64,000 nucleotides of DNA from Thermus aquaticus (GCF_001280255.1 NZ_LHCI01000106.1:553885-617884); one strand, 5' to 3'; numbered from the stretch's first letter, positions 11,600 to 21,610 are shown. Made by a program: numbers and translations. The notes: generated by a model not told the origin, from the letters alone.

Positions 11600-12597
11600 A
11601 ACAGGCGGATTCCCGGTTCCGGCACCACCCGGCCCACCAGGAAGCCTTCCACCAGCTCCTGGGCCCGCCTGGCCTCGGCCTCCGGCAGGACCAGGATGAG
11701 GCCCAAGCCCATGTTGAAGACCCGGAACATCTCCTCCTCGGGGATCTGGCCCAGGCGCTGGAGGTAGGGGAAGATGGGGGGCACGGGCCAGGTGCCCCTT
11801 TGGATCTCCGCCCCCAGGCCTTCCGGGAGGGCCCGGGGCAGGTTTTCCCAGATTCCCCCGCCGGTGATGTGGGCGATGGCGTGGATCTCCACCCCGCTTT
11901 CCTGAAGGCGCAGGAACTCCGGCCAATAGGCCCGGTGGGGGCGGAGGAGGGCCTCCTTGAGGCTTTCCCCCAGCTCGGGAACGAAGGCCAGAAGGTCATG
12001 TCCCGCCACCACCTTCCGGATCAGGGAGTAGCCATTGGTGTGGGGGCCGGAGGAGGGCAGGGCCAGGAGGAGGTCCCCTTCCCGCACCCTCTCCGGGCCC
12101 AGGATGCCCTCCCGCTCCACCACCCCCACCATGGTGCCCGCCAGGTCCCAGGCCCCTTCCCGGTAGACCCCGGGCATCTCGGCCGTCTCCCCGCCCAGAA
12201 GGGGGATGCCCAGGGCCTTGCAGGCCTGGGCCAAGGAGGCGAGGAGGCCGGCCAGGACCTCCTCCTCCAGGCGGCTTGCCGCCAGGTAGTCCAGGAAGAA
12301 GAGGGGCCTGGCTCCTTGGGCCAGGAGGTCGTTGACCGAGTGGTTGACCAGGTCAAAGCCCAGGCCGGAGACGTCGCCCACCTCCAGGGCCAGAAGGGTC
12401 TTGGTGCCCACCCCGTCGGTGGTGGCCACCAGGACCGGGTGGCGCATCCCCTTGAGGGCCATGGAATCAAAGAGCCCGCCAAAGGCCCCTAGGCCCCGTA
12501 AGACCTCGGGGGTGTAGGTGGCCTCCACCTGGGCCTTGGCCCGCTTCAGGGCCTCGGCCTTTTGGGCGATGTGGACCCCGGCTTCCTCGTAGCGCAT
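11596..12597 (-). CDS. purM: Phosphoribosylformylglycinamidine cyclo-ligase (AIR synthetase)
   Basis: 333 residues. It closes the imidazole ring in purine synthesis, using ATP and FGAM to make AIR. Family marks are TTDGVGTKTLLALE (about 59-72), LLGGETAEMPGVY (about 134-146) and the C-terminal HITGGGIWENLPRALPEG. Length is slightly under the usual 340-350. A TAGGAT box formed over the gatB stop lies seven bases before the ATG, so it may have its own promoter besides readthrough from gatB. Confidence 0.95.
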   Translation of the reverse strand: MRYEEAGVHIAQKAEALKRAKAQVEATYTPEVLRGLGAFGGLFDSMALKGMRHPVLVATTDGVGTKTLLALEVGDVSGLGFDLVNHSVNDLLAQGARPLFFLDYLAASRLEEEVLAGLLASLAQACKALGIPLLGGETAEMPGVYREGAWDLAGTMVGVVEREGILGPERVREGDLLLALPSSGPHTNGYSLIRKVVAGHDLLAFVPELGESLKEALLRPHRAYWPEFLRLQESGVEIHAIAHITGGGIWENLPRALPEGLGAEIQRGTWPVPPIFPYLQRLGQIPEEEMFRVFNMGLGLILVLPEAEARRAQELVEGFLVGRVVPEPGIRLL

Positions 12598-12602
12598 CGC
12601 CC

Positions 12603-14012
12603 CTATCCTACCCCAAGGGCCTCTTGGAGGAGGCGGCGCACCAGGTCGGGCCTGGCCTGCCCCCGGGTGCGGCGCATCACCTGGCCCAAAAGGGCGTCCA
12701 GGGCCTTGGCCTTGCCCTGGCGCACGCTCTCCGCCGCCTCGGGCATGCTGGCGATGACCTCGGCCACCAGGGTCCTCAGCGCCTCCTCGTCGGCCACCAC
12801 CTTGAGGCCCCGCTCCCGCACCAAGGCCTCGGGGTCTCGCCCTTCCAGAAGCTCGGGGAGAAGGCCCTTGGCCACGCGGCTCGTGATCTCCCCCCGCTCA
12901 AAGAGGGCCACCAGGCGGGCCAGGGCCAAAGGCGTGAGGCGGGTGGCCTCAAGGGAAAGCCCCCGCTCGTTCAAAAGCCCTGCCACGTCGGCCAGGAGCC
13001 AGTTGGCCAGGGCCTGGGGGGAGGCGAGGCTAAGCTCCAGGGCCTCGTCCAGGAAGCGGGCCAGGGAGGGGGTGTAGGCCAGGACCTCGGCGTCCTTGGC
13101 CTTGATGCCAAGGGCCTGGTAGCGTTTCTCCTTTTCCCAGGGGAGTTCCGGGAGGCCCCGCCGCACCTCCTCCAGCCAGGGCTGGGGTATGGGCACCGGG
13201 GGGAGGTCGGGCTCGGGGAAGTAGCGGTAGTCGGCCTCCTCCTCCTTGGTGCGCATGGGGTAGGTCTTGCCGCTTCCCTCCTCAAAGGCCATGGTGGCCT
13301 GTTTGACCCTCTCCCCCCGCCTGAGGATCTCGGTCTGGCGGCGGATCTCGTACTCCAGGGCCCGCTGGACGCTTTTGAAGGAGTTCAGGTTCTTGATCTC
13401 CACCTTGGTGCCGAGGGGCTCGCCTAGCCGGCGCACGGAGACGTTGACGTCGGCCCGCATCTTCCCCTCCTCGGGGCTGGCCTCAGAGATGCCCAGGGTC
13501 TGGGCCAGGGCCTGGATCCTTTGCAGGAAGAGCCGGGCTTCTTCCGGGGTCCTGAGGTCGGGCTCGGTGACCAGCTCTATGAGGGGGCTTCCCGCCCGGT
13601 TCAGGTCCAGGAGGGTGCGGCCTTCCAGGTGGAGGCTTTTGCCGGCGTCTTCCTCCAGGTGAAGCCGCTTGATGCGCACCATCCGCTCCCCTAGCGGCAG
13701 GGCACCCCCTTGACCCAGGGGGAGGTCGTACTGGCTGATCTGGTAGTTCTTGGGCAGGTCGGGGTAGAAGTAGTTCTTGCGGTGGAAGACCAGTCTTTCC
13801 GGGATCCGGCTTCCCAGGGCCAAGGCCAGCCTGAGGCCGTACTCCACCGCCTTCCGGTTGGCCACGGGCAAAGCTCCTGGAAGGCCCAGGCAGACGGGGC
13901 AGGTGTGGGTGTTGGGCGGGGCGCCGAAGGGGTCCGCCGGGCAGCCGCAGAAGGCCTTGGTCCGGGTCTTGAGGTGCAGGTGGACCTCGAGGCCGATAAC
14001 CGCCTCAAACAT
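12603..14012 (-). CDS. gatB: Aspartyl/glutamyl-tRNA(Asn/Gln) amidotransferase subunit B
   Basis: 469 residues. With GatA and GatC (not in this window) it converts Asp-tRNA-Asn or Glu-tRNA-Gln to the amidated form. It starts MFEAVIGLEVHLHLKTRTK, carries the zinc-type cysteines FCGCP and HTCPVCLGLPG, then NYQISQYDLPL, and ends in the helical YqeY-like tRNA-binding tail (about 320-469). Length is normal. The ATG follows a TAAACT box by six bases. Confidence 0.95.
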   Translation of the reverse strand: MFEAVIGLEVHLHLKTRTKAFCGCPADPFGAPPNTHTCPVCLGLPGALPVANRKAVEYGLRLALALGSRIPERLVFHRKNYFYPDLPKNYQISQYDLPLGQGGALPLGERMVRIKRLHLEEDAGKSLHLEGRTLLDLNRAGSPLIELVTEPDLRTPEEARLFLQRIQALAQTLGISEASPEEGKMRADVNVSVRRLGEPLGTKVEIKNLNSFKSVQRALEYEIRRQTEILRRGERVKQATMAFEEGSGKTYPMRTKEEEADYRYFPEPDLPPVPIPQPWLEEVRRGLPELPWEKEKRYQALGIKAKDAEVLAYTPSLARFLDEALELSLASPQALANWLLADVAGLLNERGLSLEATRLTPLALARLVALFERGEITSRVAKGLLPELLEGRDPEALVRERGLKVVADEEALRTLVAEVIASMPEAAESVRQGKAKALDALLGQVMRRTRGQARPDLVRRLLQEALGVG

Positions 14013-14021
14013 GGGAAGAGT

Positions 14022-15110
<1,089 letters not shown>

Positions 15111-15121
15111 AATCTTCACCC

Positions 15122-17791
15122 TTACTCAATGGTACGCGCCAGGACCTCCTCGAGGGTGGTGATGCCCAGGAGCGCTTTGTAGATGCCGTCCTCCCGCAGG
15201 GTCTTCATGCCCTTTTGCCTGGCTATCTCCTTGATCTCCGTGGCCGACTTCCCCGCCACGATGGCGTGGCGGATCTCGTCGTCCACCACCAGAAGCTCGT
15301 GGATGGCGTAGCGGCCCTTGTACCCTGTGCCGCCGCACCGCTCGCACCCCATGCCCTTGTAGAGCTTGGCCCCCTGGATCTCCTTTTCGCTCAGGCCGAT
15401 CCGCTTCAGGACCTCGGGGTCGGGCTTCACCTCCACCTTGCAGTGGTCGCAGATCTTCCGCACCAGCCTCTGGGAGAGGACCCCGATAAGGGCGGCGGAG
15501 ATGTTGAAGAGCTCCACCCCCATCTCGTCCAGGCGGGTGATGGCCTGGGCGGCGTCGTTGGTGTGCAGGGTGGCGATGACCAGGTGGCCGGTGAGGGCGG
15601 CCTCGGTGGCGATCTTGGCCGTCTCCGAGTCGCGGATCTCCCCCACCATGATGATGTCCGGGTCCTGCCGCAGGAAGGCCCTCAGGGCCCGGGCAAAGGT
15701 GAGGCCCGCCTGGGGGTTTACCTGGGTCTGGTTGATGCCGGGGATTTCGTACTCCACCGGGTCCTCAATGGTCTGGGTGTTCTTATCGGGGGTGGCGATG
15801 CGCTTCAGGATGGAGAAGGTGGTGAAGCTCTTGCCCGACCCTGTGGGGCCGGTGATGAGGAAGATGCCGTAGGGCTTGGAGATCACCTCCTGGAAGCGCT
15901 CAAAGACCCCGGGAGCGAAGCCCAGCTGCTCTATTTCGGGGATGTCGGCGGCCTTCTTGAGGAGGCGCATCACCGCCTTCTCCCCGTAGACGGTGGGCAG
16001 GGTGGAGAGGCGGAGGTCCAGGTCAATGGTCCCTTCCCGGTAGCGCACGCGGCCGTCCTGGGGGAGGCGCTTCTCGGCGATGTTGAGCCCGCCCATGATC
16101 TTGATGACGCTGATCACCGGGCCCAGGGCCCCCTTGGGCAGGGTGGTGTACTGGCGCAGGGTGCCGTCCACGCGGAGGCGTACCAGGACGTCGGTGGGCC
16201 TGGGCTCTACGTGGATGTCGGAAGCGTCCTGCAAATAGGCCTCGCGGATGACCTGCTTGACGAACTTTTGGGCGGCGCTCTCGTCCAGCTCCCCGATGGC
16301 CGCTTCCTCTTCCTGCTGGTAGCCCTTGGAGAGCTCCTTGGCCAGCTCCCCCAGCTCCTCCTTGCCGTAGAAGCGCTCAATGAGCTTGGTGATGGCCGCC
16401 TCGGTGGCCACCGCCGGGGTGACCTCGTAGTTAAGCCCTTTGCGCTTGAGGGCCAGGCGCACGTCGTCCAGGGCCAGGATGTTGCGGGGGTCCTTCATGA
16501 GGAGGACGAGGGTCTTCCCCTCCACGTGGTGGGGAAAGACCCCGTAGCGCCGGGCCAGGTCCTCGGGGATGAGGAGGGCGGCCCCGGGGTCCGGGGGGTT
16601 CTCCTCGGGGTTGATGTAGGGGTAGCCCAGTTGCGTGGCCACCGCCTGGGCCAGGGCCTCGGGCTTCAGCTTCCCCGACTGGATCAGGGTGTCCTCCAGG
16701 CGCCCTCCACCCTGCCTCTGTTTCTTCAGGGCCTCCTCCACGTCCTCGGGCCGGACCAGGCCCAGCTCCACCAGGATCTCCCCCAGGGGCTTGGCCTTGG
16801 GGAGGCGCTTTTGCACCTCGAGGGCCTCCCTGAGCCCTTCCCGGGAGAGGCGGCCCTCCTGCACCAGGACCTCTCCGAGCCTGCCCTTTTCCGGGTAGGC
16901 CCGGTGGAAGAGGTCCTCCCAGGCCTTGGGGAGCGTGAGGAAAAAGCGGGCGGGGCGGCCCAAGAGCTCCTCCACCGCCTCCAGGTGCCGGGGGTCGGCC
17001 AGAACCACCTCCACCTTTCCCTCGCGGATGGCCACGGGCACAGCGCTATACCGAAGGGCATCGGAGCGGAGGAGGAGGGAGGTGGCCGCCGGGTCTATGG
17101 TGAGGCCCTCGGTGGAGGGGAGGAACTCCAGGCCCTTTTGCTCTGCCAGGGCCTGGTAGAGGTCCTCCTCCTTGAGTCCCTTTTGTACCAAGATCCTGCC
17201 CAGGAGGTCCCCGGTGCGTTCCTGCTCCACCAGGGCTTCTTCTAAGACATCCCGGCTTATGAGCCCTTTTTTCACCAGAACTTCCCCCAGCTTCAGCTCC
17301 TCCTGGCCGGGGCCCGGGGGGGGTGGGGGGAGAGGGAGGCCCAGCTCGGGGTAGTTCTTGGCCAAGGCGTAGAGGAAGTCGCTCTTGGTGGCCTGGTAGG
17401 GCTCCACCACCAGGCCGGTGAGGTCCTCCACCTCCTCGAGGGCCAGGGTGTCCAGGGGGTTCACGAAGGCCACCCGGACCACCCCGGCCTCCTCGTCCAG
17501 GGCGAAGGGGATGGCCTGAAGCTCCTTGGCCTTTTCGGCGGGAAGGAGGGCCCTCACCTTGGGTGGGATCTCCATCTTGTGGAGCTCCACCAGCGGGATG
17601 CCGAAGTGATCCTCAATGGCCTGGGCGATGCGCCTTTCTGAGAGAAGGCCCATGTCCACCAGGACCTCGGCCAGGGATCCCCCCACCTCCCGGTGCCGTT
17701 CTAGGGCCATCTGGAGCTCCTCGTCGGTGAGGAGCCCGGAATCCAAAAGGATGGCGCCAAGCCGCTTGTCGCCGATGCTGAGCACGCTCAT
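15122..17791 (-). CDS. pilF: PilF, type IV pilus assembly / DNA-uptake ATPase with three GSPII domains
   Basis: 889 residues, much longer than ordinary PilB (about 570). The N-terminal half holds three copies of the GspE-N module, each opening with LGxxLLxxGLLxxEEL-like text (residues about 10, 170 and 300). This layout is known from Thermus PilF, where the modules bind cyclic di-GMP. The C-terminal ATPase has Walker A GPTGSGKSFTT, DPDIIMVGEIRD, and a zinc tetracysteine (CDHC, CERC). It powers pilus extension and is needed for natural transformation. Its start overlaps the stop of the upstream HAD gene. Confidence 0.95.
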   Translation of the reverse strand: MSVLSIGDKRLGAILLDSGLLTDEELQMALERHREVGGSLAEVLVDMGLLSERRIAQAIEDHFGIPLVELHKMEIPPKVRALLPAEKAKELQAIPFALDEEAGVVRVAFVNPLDTLALEEVEDLTGLVVEPYQATKSDFLYALAKNYPELGLPLPPPPPGPGQEELKLGEVLVKKGLISRDVLEEALVEQERTGDLLGRILVQKGLKEEDLYQALAEQKGLEFLPSTEGLTIDPAATSLLLRSDALRYSAVPVAIREGKVEVVLADPRHLEAVEELLGRPARFFLTLPKAWEDLFHRAYPEKGRLGEVLVQEGRLSREGLREALEVQKRLPKAKPLGEILVELGLVRPEDVEEALKKQRQGGGRLEDTLIQSGKLKPEALAQAVATQLGYPYINPEENPPDPGAALLIPEDLARRYGVFPHHVEGKTLVLLMKDPRNILALDDVRLALKRKGLNYEVTPAVATEAAITKLIERFYGKEELGELAKELSKGYQQEEEAAIGELDESAAQKFVKQVIREAYLQDASDIHVEPRPTDVLVRLRVDGTLRQYTTLPKGALGPVISVIKIMGGLNIAEKRLPQDGRVRYREGTIDLDLRLSTLPTVYGEKAVMRLLKKAADIPEIEQLGFAPGVFERFQEVISKPYGIFLITGPTGSGKSFTTFSILKRIATPDKNTQTIEDPVEYEIPGINQTQVNPQAGLTFARALRAFLRQDPDIIMVGEIRDSETAKIATEAALTGHLVIATLHTNDAAQAITRLDEMGVELFNISAALIGVLSQRLVRKICDHCKVEVKPDPEVLKRIGLSEKEIQGAKLYKGMGCERCGGTGYKGRYAIHELLVVDDEIRHAIVAGKSATEIKEIARQKGMKTLREDGIYKALLGITTLEEVLARTIE

Positions 17792-18270
17792 GCCGATTCC
17801 CCCTTGGTCCGCCTAAACGGAGTTTCCAGCATCCGTATGAAACGCGTGTAAAAAAACTCCCGCTCCTTCAGAGGGGGCACCAGGACCGTGTAGGCCCCCA
17901 CCAGGTTGCCCCCCAGGATGTCGGTGAAGACCTGGTCCCCCACCACGGCCACCTCATGGGGGGGCAGGCCCAGGGCCCTCAGAGCCCGCCTGAACCCTAG
18001 CCAGGGCTTGAGGGCCGGGGCGTGGCCCGGAAGGCCGAGCTTTTTCTGCAAGCGGGCGAAGCGCTCCGGCATGGCGTTGGAGAGGAGGTAGATGGGCACC
18101 GCCTCCCTAAGGCCCTTCAGCCAGGCTTCGTGCTCGGGGGGAAGAACCTCCTCCCCGTAGGGGAGAAGGGTGTTGTCCAGGTCCAGGATCACCCCCTTCA
18201 GGCCCCTGGACGCCAGCCACTCTGGGGTGAGGTGGAGGAGGGAGGGGAGGACCGCCCGGGGAAAGAGCAT
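17788..18270 (-). CDS. YqeG-family HAD phosphatase
   Basis: 160 residues. The HAD nucleophile motif is VILDLDNTLLPYG (about 30-42), motif II is YLLSNA, and the late motif is VAVVGDQVFTDILGGNLVGAYTVLV, which is typical of the YqeG/HAD-IIIA group. Substrate unknown. A CACAAT box lies six bases before the ATG. It overlaps pilF by four bases and may be its operon leader. Confidence 0.85.
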   Translation of the reverse strand: MLFPRAVLPSLLHLTPEWLASRGLKGVILDLDNTLLPYGEEVLPPEHEAWLKGLREAVPIYLLSNAMPERFARLQKKLGLPGHAPALKPWLGFRRALRALGLPPHEVAVVGDQVFTDILGGNLVGAYTVLVPPLKEREFFYTRFIRMLETPFRRTKGESA

Positions 18271-18294
18271 GCCCCCATTGTGCCACCAGGGGGA

Positions 18295-19029
18295 TTAACC
18301 ATGCCTTGACGCCAGCATGACCAGGCCCCACATCCTCCCGGTCTGGCCCCGGTCCCGGCGGTGGGAGAAGAGGCGGGGGTCGCAGTGGGTGCAAAGCCCC
18401 ACCCAGTAGATGCGCTCCTCCTTGAGCCCGGCCCGCCGGGCCTGGAGGAGGAGGGCTTTTTCCAGGTCCAGAAGATACCGGCCCGGGGCCTTGGGGTCCG
18501 GGGTGAAGGTGGGGAGGCCCACCTCCTGGAAGCGCCCGGCCACCTCCTCTCCCACCTGGTAGCACCCGCCCCCGATGCCGGGGCCTATGGCCAAGTGGGT
18601 TTCCGTGGGGTCCAGGCCCAAGGCCGCGATCCTTTCCAGGGCCCTTGGGAGAATCCCCCCCACCACCCCCCGCCAGCCGGCGTGGAGGGCGCCCACCAGG
18701 CCTTCCGGGCGGTAGAGGAGGAGGGGGTAGCAGTCCGCCACCCCCACCCGCAGGAGGAGGCCCGGGGTGCGGGTGAGGAGGCCGTCCCCCTCCCAGACTC
18801 CGGGGCCTTCCACCAGGTGCACCTCCACCCCGTGCACCTGCTTGAGCCCCGCTACCGGGGGGTAGCCGAAGGCGGCCAGGACCCGCCTCTGGTTCTCCGC
18901 CACCTTTTGGGGGTCGTCGCCGGTGGCGGCGGAAAGGTTGAGGCTCCCATAAGGCCCTTGGGAGACCCCGCCCTCGCGGGTGGTGAAGCCGTGGGGTGTG
19001 GGCAGGGGGGTGGTGAGGAGGGGGACCAT
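18295..19029 (-). CDS. pgeF: Peptidoglycan editing factor / multicopper-oxidase-fold purine phosphorylase (YfiH, LACC1 family)
   Basis: 244 residues. The signature residues of the family are visible: LKQVHGVEVH, VGVADCYPLLLY and GALHAGWRGVVGGIL, which supply the His/Cys zinc site. Proteins of this family have purine nucleoside phosphorylase or adenosine deaminase activity and correct muropeptide errors. The substrate here is not known. The start has a CAGAAT box six bases upstream and is divergent from the DUF4395 gene. Confidence 0.85.
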   Translation of the reverse strand: MVPLLTTPLPTPHGFTTREGGVSQGPYGSLNLSAATGDDPQKVAENQRRVLAAFGYPPVAGLKQVHGVEVHLVEGPGVWEGDGLLTRTPGLLLRVGVADCYPLLLYRPEGLVGALHAGWRGVVGGILPRALERIAALGLDPTETHLAIGPGIGGGCYQVGEEVAGRFQEVGLPTFTPDPKAPGRYLLDLEKALLLQARRAGLKEERIYWVGLCTHCDPRLFSHRRDRGQTGRMWGLVMLASRHG

Positions 19030-19035
19030 GGGCTC

Positions 19036-19041
19036 ATTCTG
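19036..19041 (-). promoter_or_regulatory. -10 box of the pgeF-like gene
   Basis: CAGAAT on the minus strand, six bases before the ATG. Confidence 0.45.
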
Positions 19042-19087
19042 CCATGCGCATTGTGCCCTTTACCCCTAAGCTGAATACGCTCAGGTG

Positions 19088-19093
19088 TATATT
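19088..19093 (+). promoter_or_regulatory. -10 box of the DUF4395 gene
   Basis: TATATT, six bases before the ATG at 19100. This decides against the in-frame GTG at 19085. Confidence 0.55.
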
Positions 19094-19099
19094 GGGACC

Positions 19100-19504
19100 A
19101 TGAGGGTGGATCGGAACCAACTCCGCTTTAACCAGGCCCTTTTGGTCGTCCTCCTTCCCCTGGCGGCCCTTTGGGACCAGCCCTGGCTGGTCTACCTCCT
19201 CTTCCTCCTTATGGCCAGCCAGCACGCCCCCTGGGACCTGATGGTGGCCTTGAAGCGCCTTCTCCGGGTGCCCCCGGCGGTGGTGGAGGAGGACCCCAGG
19301 CCCCACCGCTTCGCCCGCTTCCTGGGGGCGGTGTTCCTGGGGCTGGCCTCTCTCTTCCTCCTCCTGGGCCTGAAGGGGGTGGGGTACGCCCTGGCCCTGG
19401 TGGTGGCCCTTCTGGCCTTGATCAACCTGGCCTTCGGCTTCTGCCTGGGGTGCTTCCTCTACCTGCACCTGCGCTACGCCAGGGCCCTCTTCACCGGGAA
19501 ATAG
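19100..19504 (+). CDS. DUF4395 membrane protein
   Basis: 134 residues with four hydrophobic stretches: an early pair (NQALLVVLLPLAALW, LVYLLFLLMASQHAP), then LGAVFLGLASLFLLLG, and ALALVVALLALINLAFGFCLGCFLYLHL. The FGFCLGCFLYLHLR ending is characteristic of DUF4395. In other bacteria the family is often linked with sulfurtransferases or thioredoxins; no such neighbour is here. The 3' end overlaps the convergent ribH by 14 bases. Confidence 0.7.
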   Translation: MRVDRNQLRFNQALLVVLLPLAALWDQPWLVYLLFLLMASQHAPWDLMVALKRLLRVPPAVVEEDPRPHRFARFLGAVFLGLASLFLLLGLKGVGYALALVVALLALINLAFGFCLGCFLYLHLRYARALFTGK

Positions 19505-19964
19505 CCTCTAGGAGGCGCACCATCTCTATGGCGGTGAAGACCGCCTCGGCGCCCTTGTTGCCCGCCTTGCCCCCGGCCCTTTCCTGGGCCTCCTCGGGGG
19601 TGTTGGTGGTGAGGACGCCGAAGACGATGGGCTTCTCGGTCTGGAGCATGGCCTGCATGAGGCCGCTGGCGGCCTGGGCGGCCACGTACTCAAAGTGGGG
19701 GGTTTCCCCCCGCACCACCGCCCCCAGGGCCACCACCGCATCCACGTCCGGGCGGCTCGCCAGGCGCTTGGCCACGAGGGGCAGCTCAAAGGAGCCGGGA
19801 ACCCAGGCCACCAGGACCTCGCCCGGGTCCCCGCCCAGGCGGGCGTAGGCCTCGAGGGCCCCTTCCAGAAGGAGCTTGGTCACCCGCTCGTTGAAGCGGC
19901 CCACGGCGATGGCAAGCCGCACCCCCTTGGCGGTGAGGATGGGGGAGAGGGTCTTGGGCTTCAT
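19491..19964 (-). CDS. ribH: 6,7-dimethyl-8-ribityllumazine synthase
   Basis: 157 residues. It condenses the pyrimidine and butanone-phosphate precursors in riboflavin synthesis, as a 60-subunit capsid in many species. Motifs: VGRFNERVTKLLLEGA (about 21-36), VPGSFELPLVAKRLA (about 54-68), and ALGAVVRGETPHFEYVA (about 79-95) with the catalytic His. It sits alone here, with the other rib genes absent from the window. Confidence 0.95.
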   Translation of the reverse strand: MKPKTLSPILTAKGVRLAIAVGRFNERVTKLLLEGALEAYARLGGDPGEVLVAWVPGSFELPLVAKRLASRPDVDAVVALGAVVRGETPHFEYVAAQAASGLMQAMLQTEKPIVFGVLTTNTPEEAQERAGGKAGNKGAEAVFTAIEMVRLLEAISR

Positions 19965-19972
19965 GGCCTCAC

Positions 19973-19978
19973 TATACT
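19973..19978 (+). promoter_or_regulatory. -10 box of leaderless crcB
   Basis: TATACT, six bases before the GTG at 19985. There is no room for a fluoride riboswitch. Confidence 0.6.
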
Positions 19979-19984
19979 TTGGGG

Positions 19985-20362
19985 GTGGAGCGGTACCTCC
20001 TGGTCATGGTGGGCGGGGCCATCGGCTCCTTGCTGCGCTACCTCGTGGGGGCCTGGGTCCAAGGGCTTCTGGGCCCCGCCTTTCCCTGGAGCACCCTTTT
20101 TGTCAACGCCCTAGGGAGCTTTCTCATCGGGGCGGTGGTGCGGCTTTCCCTGGAGGGGGCCCTTTCCGGGGAGGCCAGGCTCTTTCTGGCCGTGGGGGTG
20201 CTGGGCGGGTTCACCACCTTCTCCAGCTTCAGCTACGAGACCCTGGCCCTTCTTCAGGACGGCGAGGCCCTGGCGGCCTTGACCTACGCTTTGGGAAGCC
20301 TCCTTCTAGGCTTTTTCCTGGCCTACCTGGGCTACCGCCTTGGCGGTATGCTGGTGGCATGA
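19985..20362 (+). CDS. crcB: Fluoride ion channel CrcB/Fluc
   Basis: 125 residues, four membrane helices. The protein forms a dual-topology dimer that expels fluoride. Signature segments are GGAIGSLLRYLVG, FVNALGSFLIG and GVLGGFTTFSSFSYE, the last holding the phenylalanines that line the pore. I chose the GTG at 19985 from the TATACT spacing; a TTG two codons upstream is an alternative. The stop overlaps the next gene's ATG. Confidence 0.93.
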   Translation: MERYLLVMVGGAIGSLLRYLVGAWVQGLLGPAFPWSTLFVNALGSFLIGAVVRLSLEGALSGEARLFLAVGVLGGFTTFSSFSYETLALLQDGEALAALTYALGSLLLGFFLAYLGYRLGGMLVA

Positions 20363-20691
20363 AGCTGGAAGGCGAGGCCAAGCTCCTCCGCATCTTCATC
20401 GGGGAGTCGGACCGCCACGGGGGGCGGCCCCTTTACGAGGCCATCGTCCTCGAGGCCAGGAAGCGGGGCCTTTCCGGGGCCTCGGTCTTCAAGGGCTTTA
20501 TGGGTTTTGGGGCCCACTCCCGCATCCACTCGGCCAAGGTGCTCCAGCTCTCCGAGGACCTGCCGGTCATGGTGGAGATCGTGGACACCGAAGAGAAGAT
20601 CCGGGGCTTCCTGCCGGTGCTGGACGGGATGGTGCGGGAGGGGCTCGTCACCCTGGAGAAGGTGGAGGTGATCCGCTACCAAAGCCGGTGA
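20359..20691 (+). CDS. DUF190 protein, partner of CrcB
   Basis: 110 residues beginning MKLEGEAKLLRIFIGESDRHGGRPLYEAIV and containing GASVFKGFMGFG and KVLQLSEDLPVMVEIVDTEEKI, the hallmark of DUF190, a PII-like fold. It is fused in frame of translation to crcB through an ATGA overlap. This pairing is widespread and suggests a regulator or accessory of fluoride export, though its biochemistry is not settled. Confidence 0.88.
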   Translation: MKLEGEAKLLRIFIGESDRHGGRPLYEAIVLEARKRGLSGASVFKGFMGFGAHSRIHSAKVLQLSEDLPVMVEIVDTEEKIRGFLPVLDGMVREGLVTLEKVEVIRYQSR

Positions 20692-20735
20692 CCTGGCCCC
20701 CTTTTCCCCGGTGGAGAAGGCCTTAGGCTAAAGGC

Positions 20736-21344
20736 ATGGAGCGCCTTCCTCCAGGCCAGATCCTCACCCAGCGCTTCCCCATCCTCACCTACGGGGAGGA
20801 GCCGGAGGTCTCCAGGGAGGCCTGGCGCTTCGCCCTCTCGGGCCTGGTGGCGAGGCCCCTCACCCTCACCTACGAGGAGCTCCTCGCCCTGCCCCAGGTG
20901 GAGCTCACCCGGGACTTCCACTGCGTGACCCGGTGGAGCCGCCTGGACGTGGCCTGGAAAGGGGTCAGGGTGCGGGACCTCCTGGAGAGGGCCAGGCCAA
21001 AGGAGGAGGCCGTGGCCGCTTTGGTGCGAAGCTACGGCGGCTACACCACCAACCTCCTCCTGGAAGACCTCCTGCGGGAGGACGTGATCCTGGCCCACAC
21101 CCTCTTCGGCCAGCCCCTCCCCCGGGAGCGGGGCGGCCCCGTGCGCCTTCTCGTGCCCCACCTTTACGCCTGGAAGAGCGCCAAGTGGGTGAGGGAGATT
21201 GAGCTTCTGGACCATCTGGAGCTGGGCTTTTGGGAAAGGCTGGGCTACCACTGGCGGGGGGACCCCTGGAAGGAGGAGCGCTTCCAGGAGGGCCCCATCC
21301 CCGCCGCCAGCCTACGCTTTAGGAGCCGGAAGGAAGGACCATGA
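20736..21344 (+). CDS. Molybdopterin-dependent oxidoreductase, sulfite-oxidase/YedY core
   Basis: 202 residues, only the molybdopterin-binding core domain. The Mo-ligating cysteine lies in TRDFHCVTRW (about residue 66), followed by WKGVRVRDLLE, the loop RSYGGYTTNLLL, and the end PHLYAWKSAKWVREIELLD. No Tat or signal peptide is seen at this start, so it may be cytosolic. Substrate unknown; it is shorter than classical sulfite oxidases, which carry an extra dimerisation domain. Confidence 0.85.
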   Translation: MERLPPGQILTQRFPILTYGEEPEVSREAWRFALSGLVARPLTLTYEELLALPQVELTRDFHCVTRWSRLDVAWKGVRVRDLLERARPKEEAVAALVRSYGGYTTNLLLEDLLREDVILAHTLFGQPLPRERGGPVRLLVPHLYAWKSAKWVREIELLDHLELGFWERLGYHWRGDPWKEERFQEGPIPAASLRFRSRKEGP

Positions 21345-21610
21345 CCCCTTTGGAAAGGGCCCACCTCGAGGTGGACGAGGCCTTAAAGGCCTACGAGGAC
21401 TGCGTGGAACGGGAGGAGGCCCAGTACGGCCCCGAGTACGAGCGCGTCACCCTTATGGAGTACGAGGCTCCCGCCCCGGACCCCTGCGCCGAGGCCTTTT
21501 TGCGCCTGGTGCTGGCGGTGCGGGGCTACGAGGAGGCGGGCGGCCACCGGGACGCCTTGGACCTCAAGGGGCACAGGGCCAGGGTCTACGAGGCCCTGGA
21601 CAGGGAATAG
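21341..21610 (+). CDS. Small hypothetical protein
   Basis: 89 residues, acidic and helical (MTPLERAHLEVDEALKAYEDC, then YERVTLMEYEAPAPDPCAEAFLRLVLAVRGYEEAGG). No domain recognised. It overlaps the stop of the molybdopterin gene (ATGA), so the two are likely co-translated. The 3' end overlaps the convergent hisK by 25 bases. Two cysteines are present but no metal motif. Confidence 0.7.
   Translation: MTPLERAHLEVDEALKAYEDCVEREEAQYGPEYERVTLMEYEAPAPDPCAEAFLRLVLAVRGYEEAGGHRDALDLKGHRARVYEALDRE

Noticed and set aside
15215-17245. Very long open frame opposite pilF
   Set aside because: It is a GC-rich mirror of a well-conserved gene, with low-complexity Gly/Leu/His text and no domain.
19930-19985. 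Fluoride riboswitch before crcB
   Set aside because: Only about 20 bases separate ribH from crcB and the -10 box is six bases before the start.
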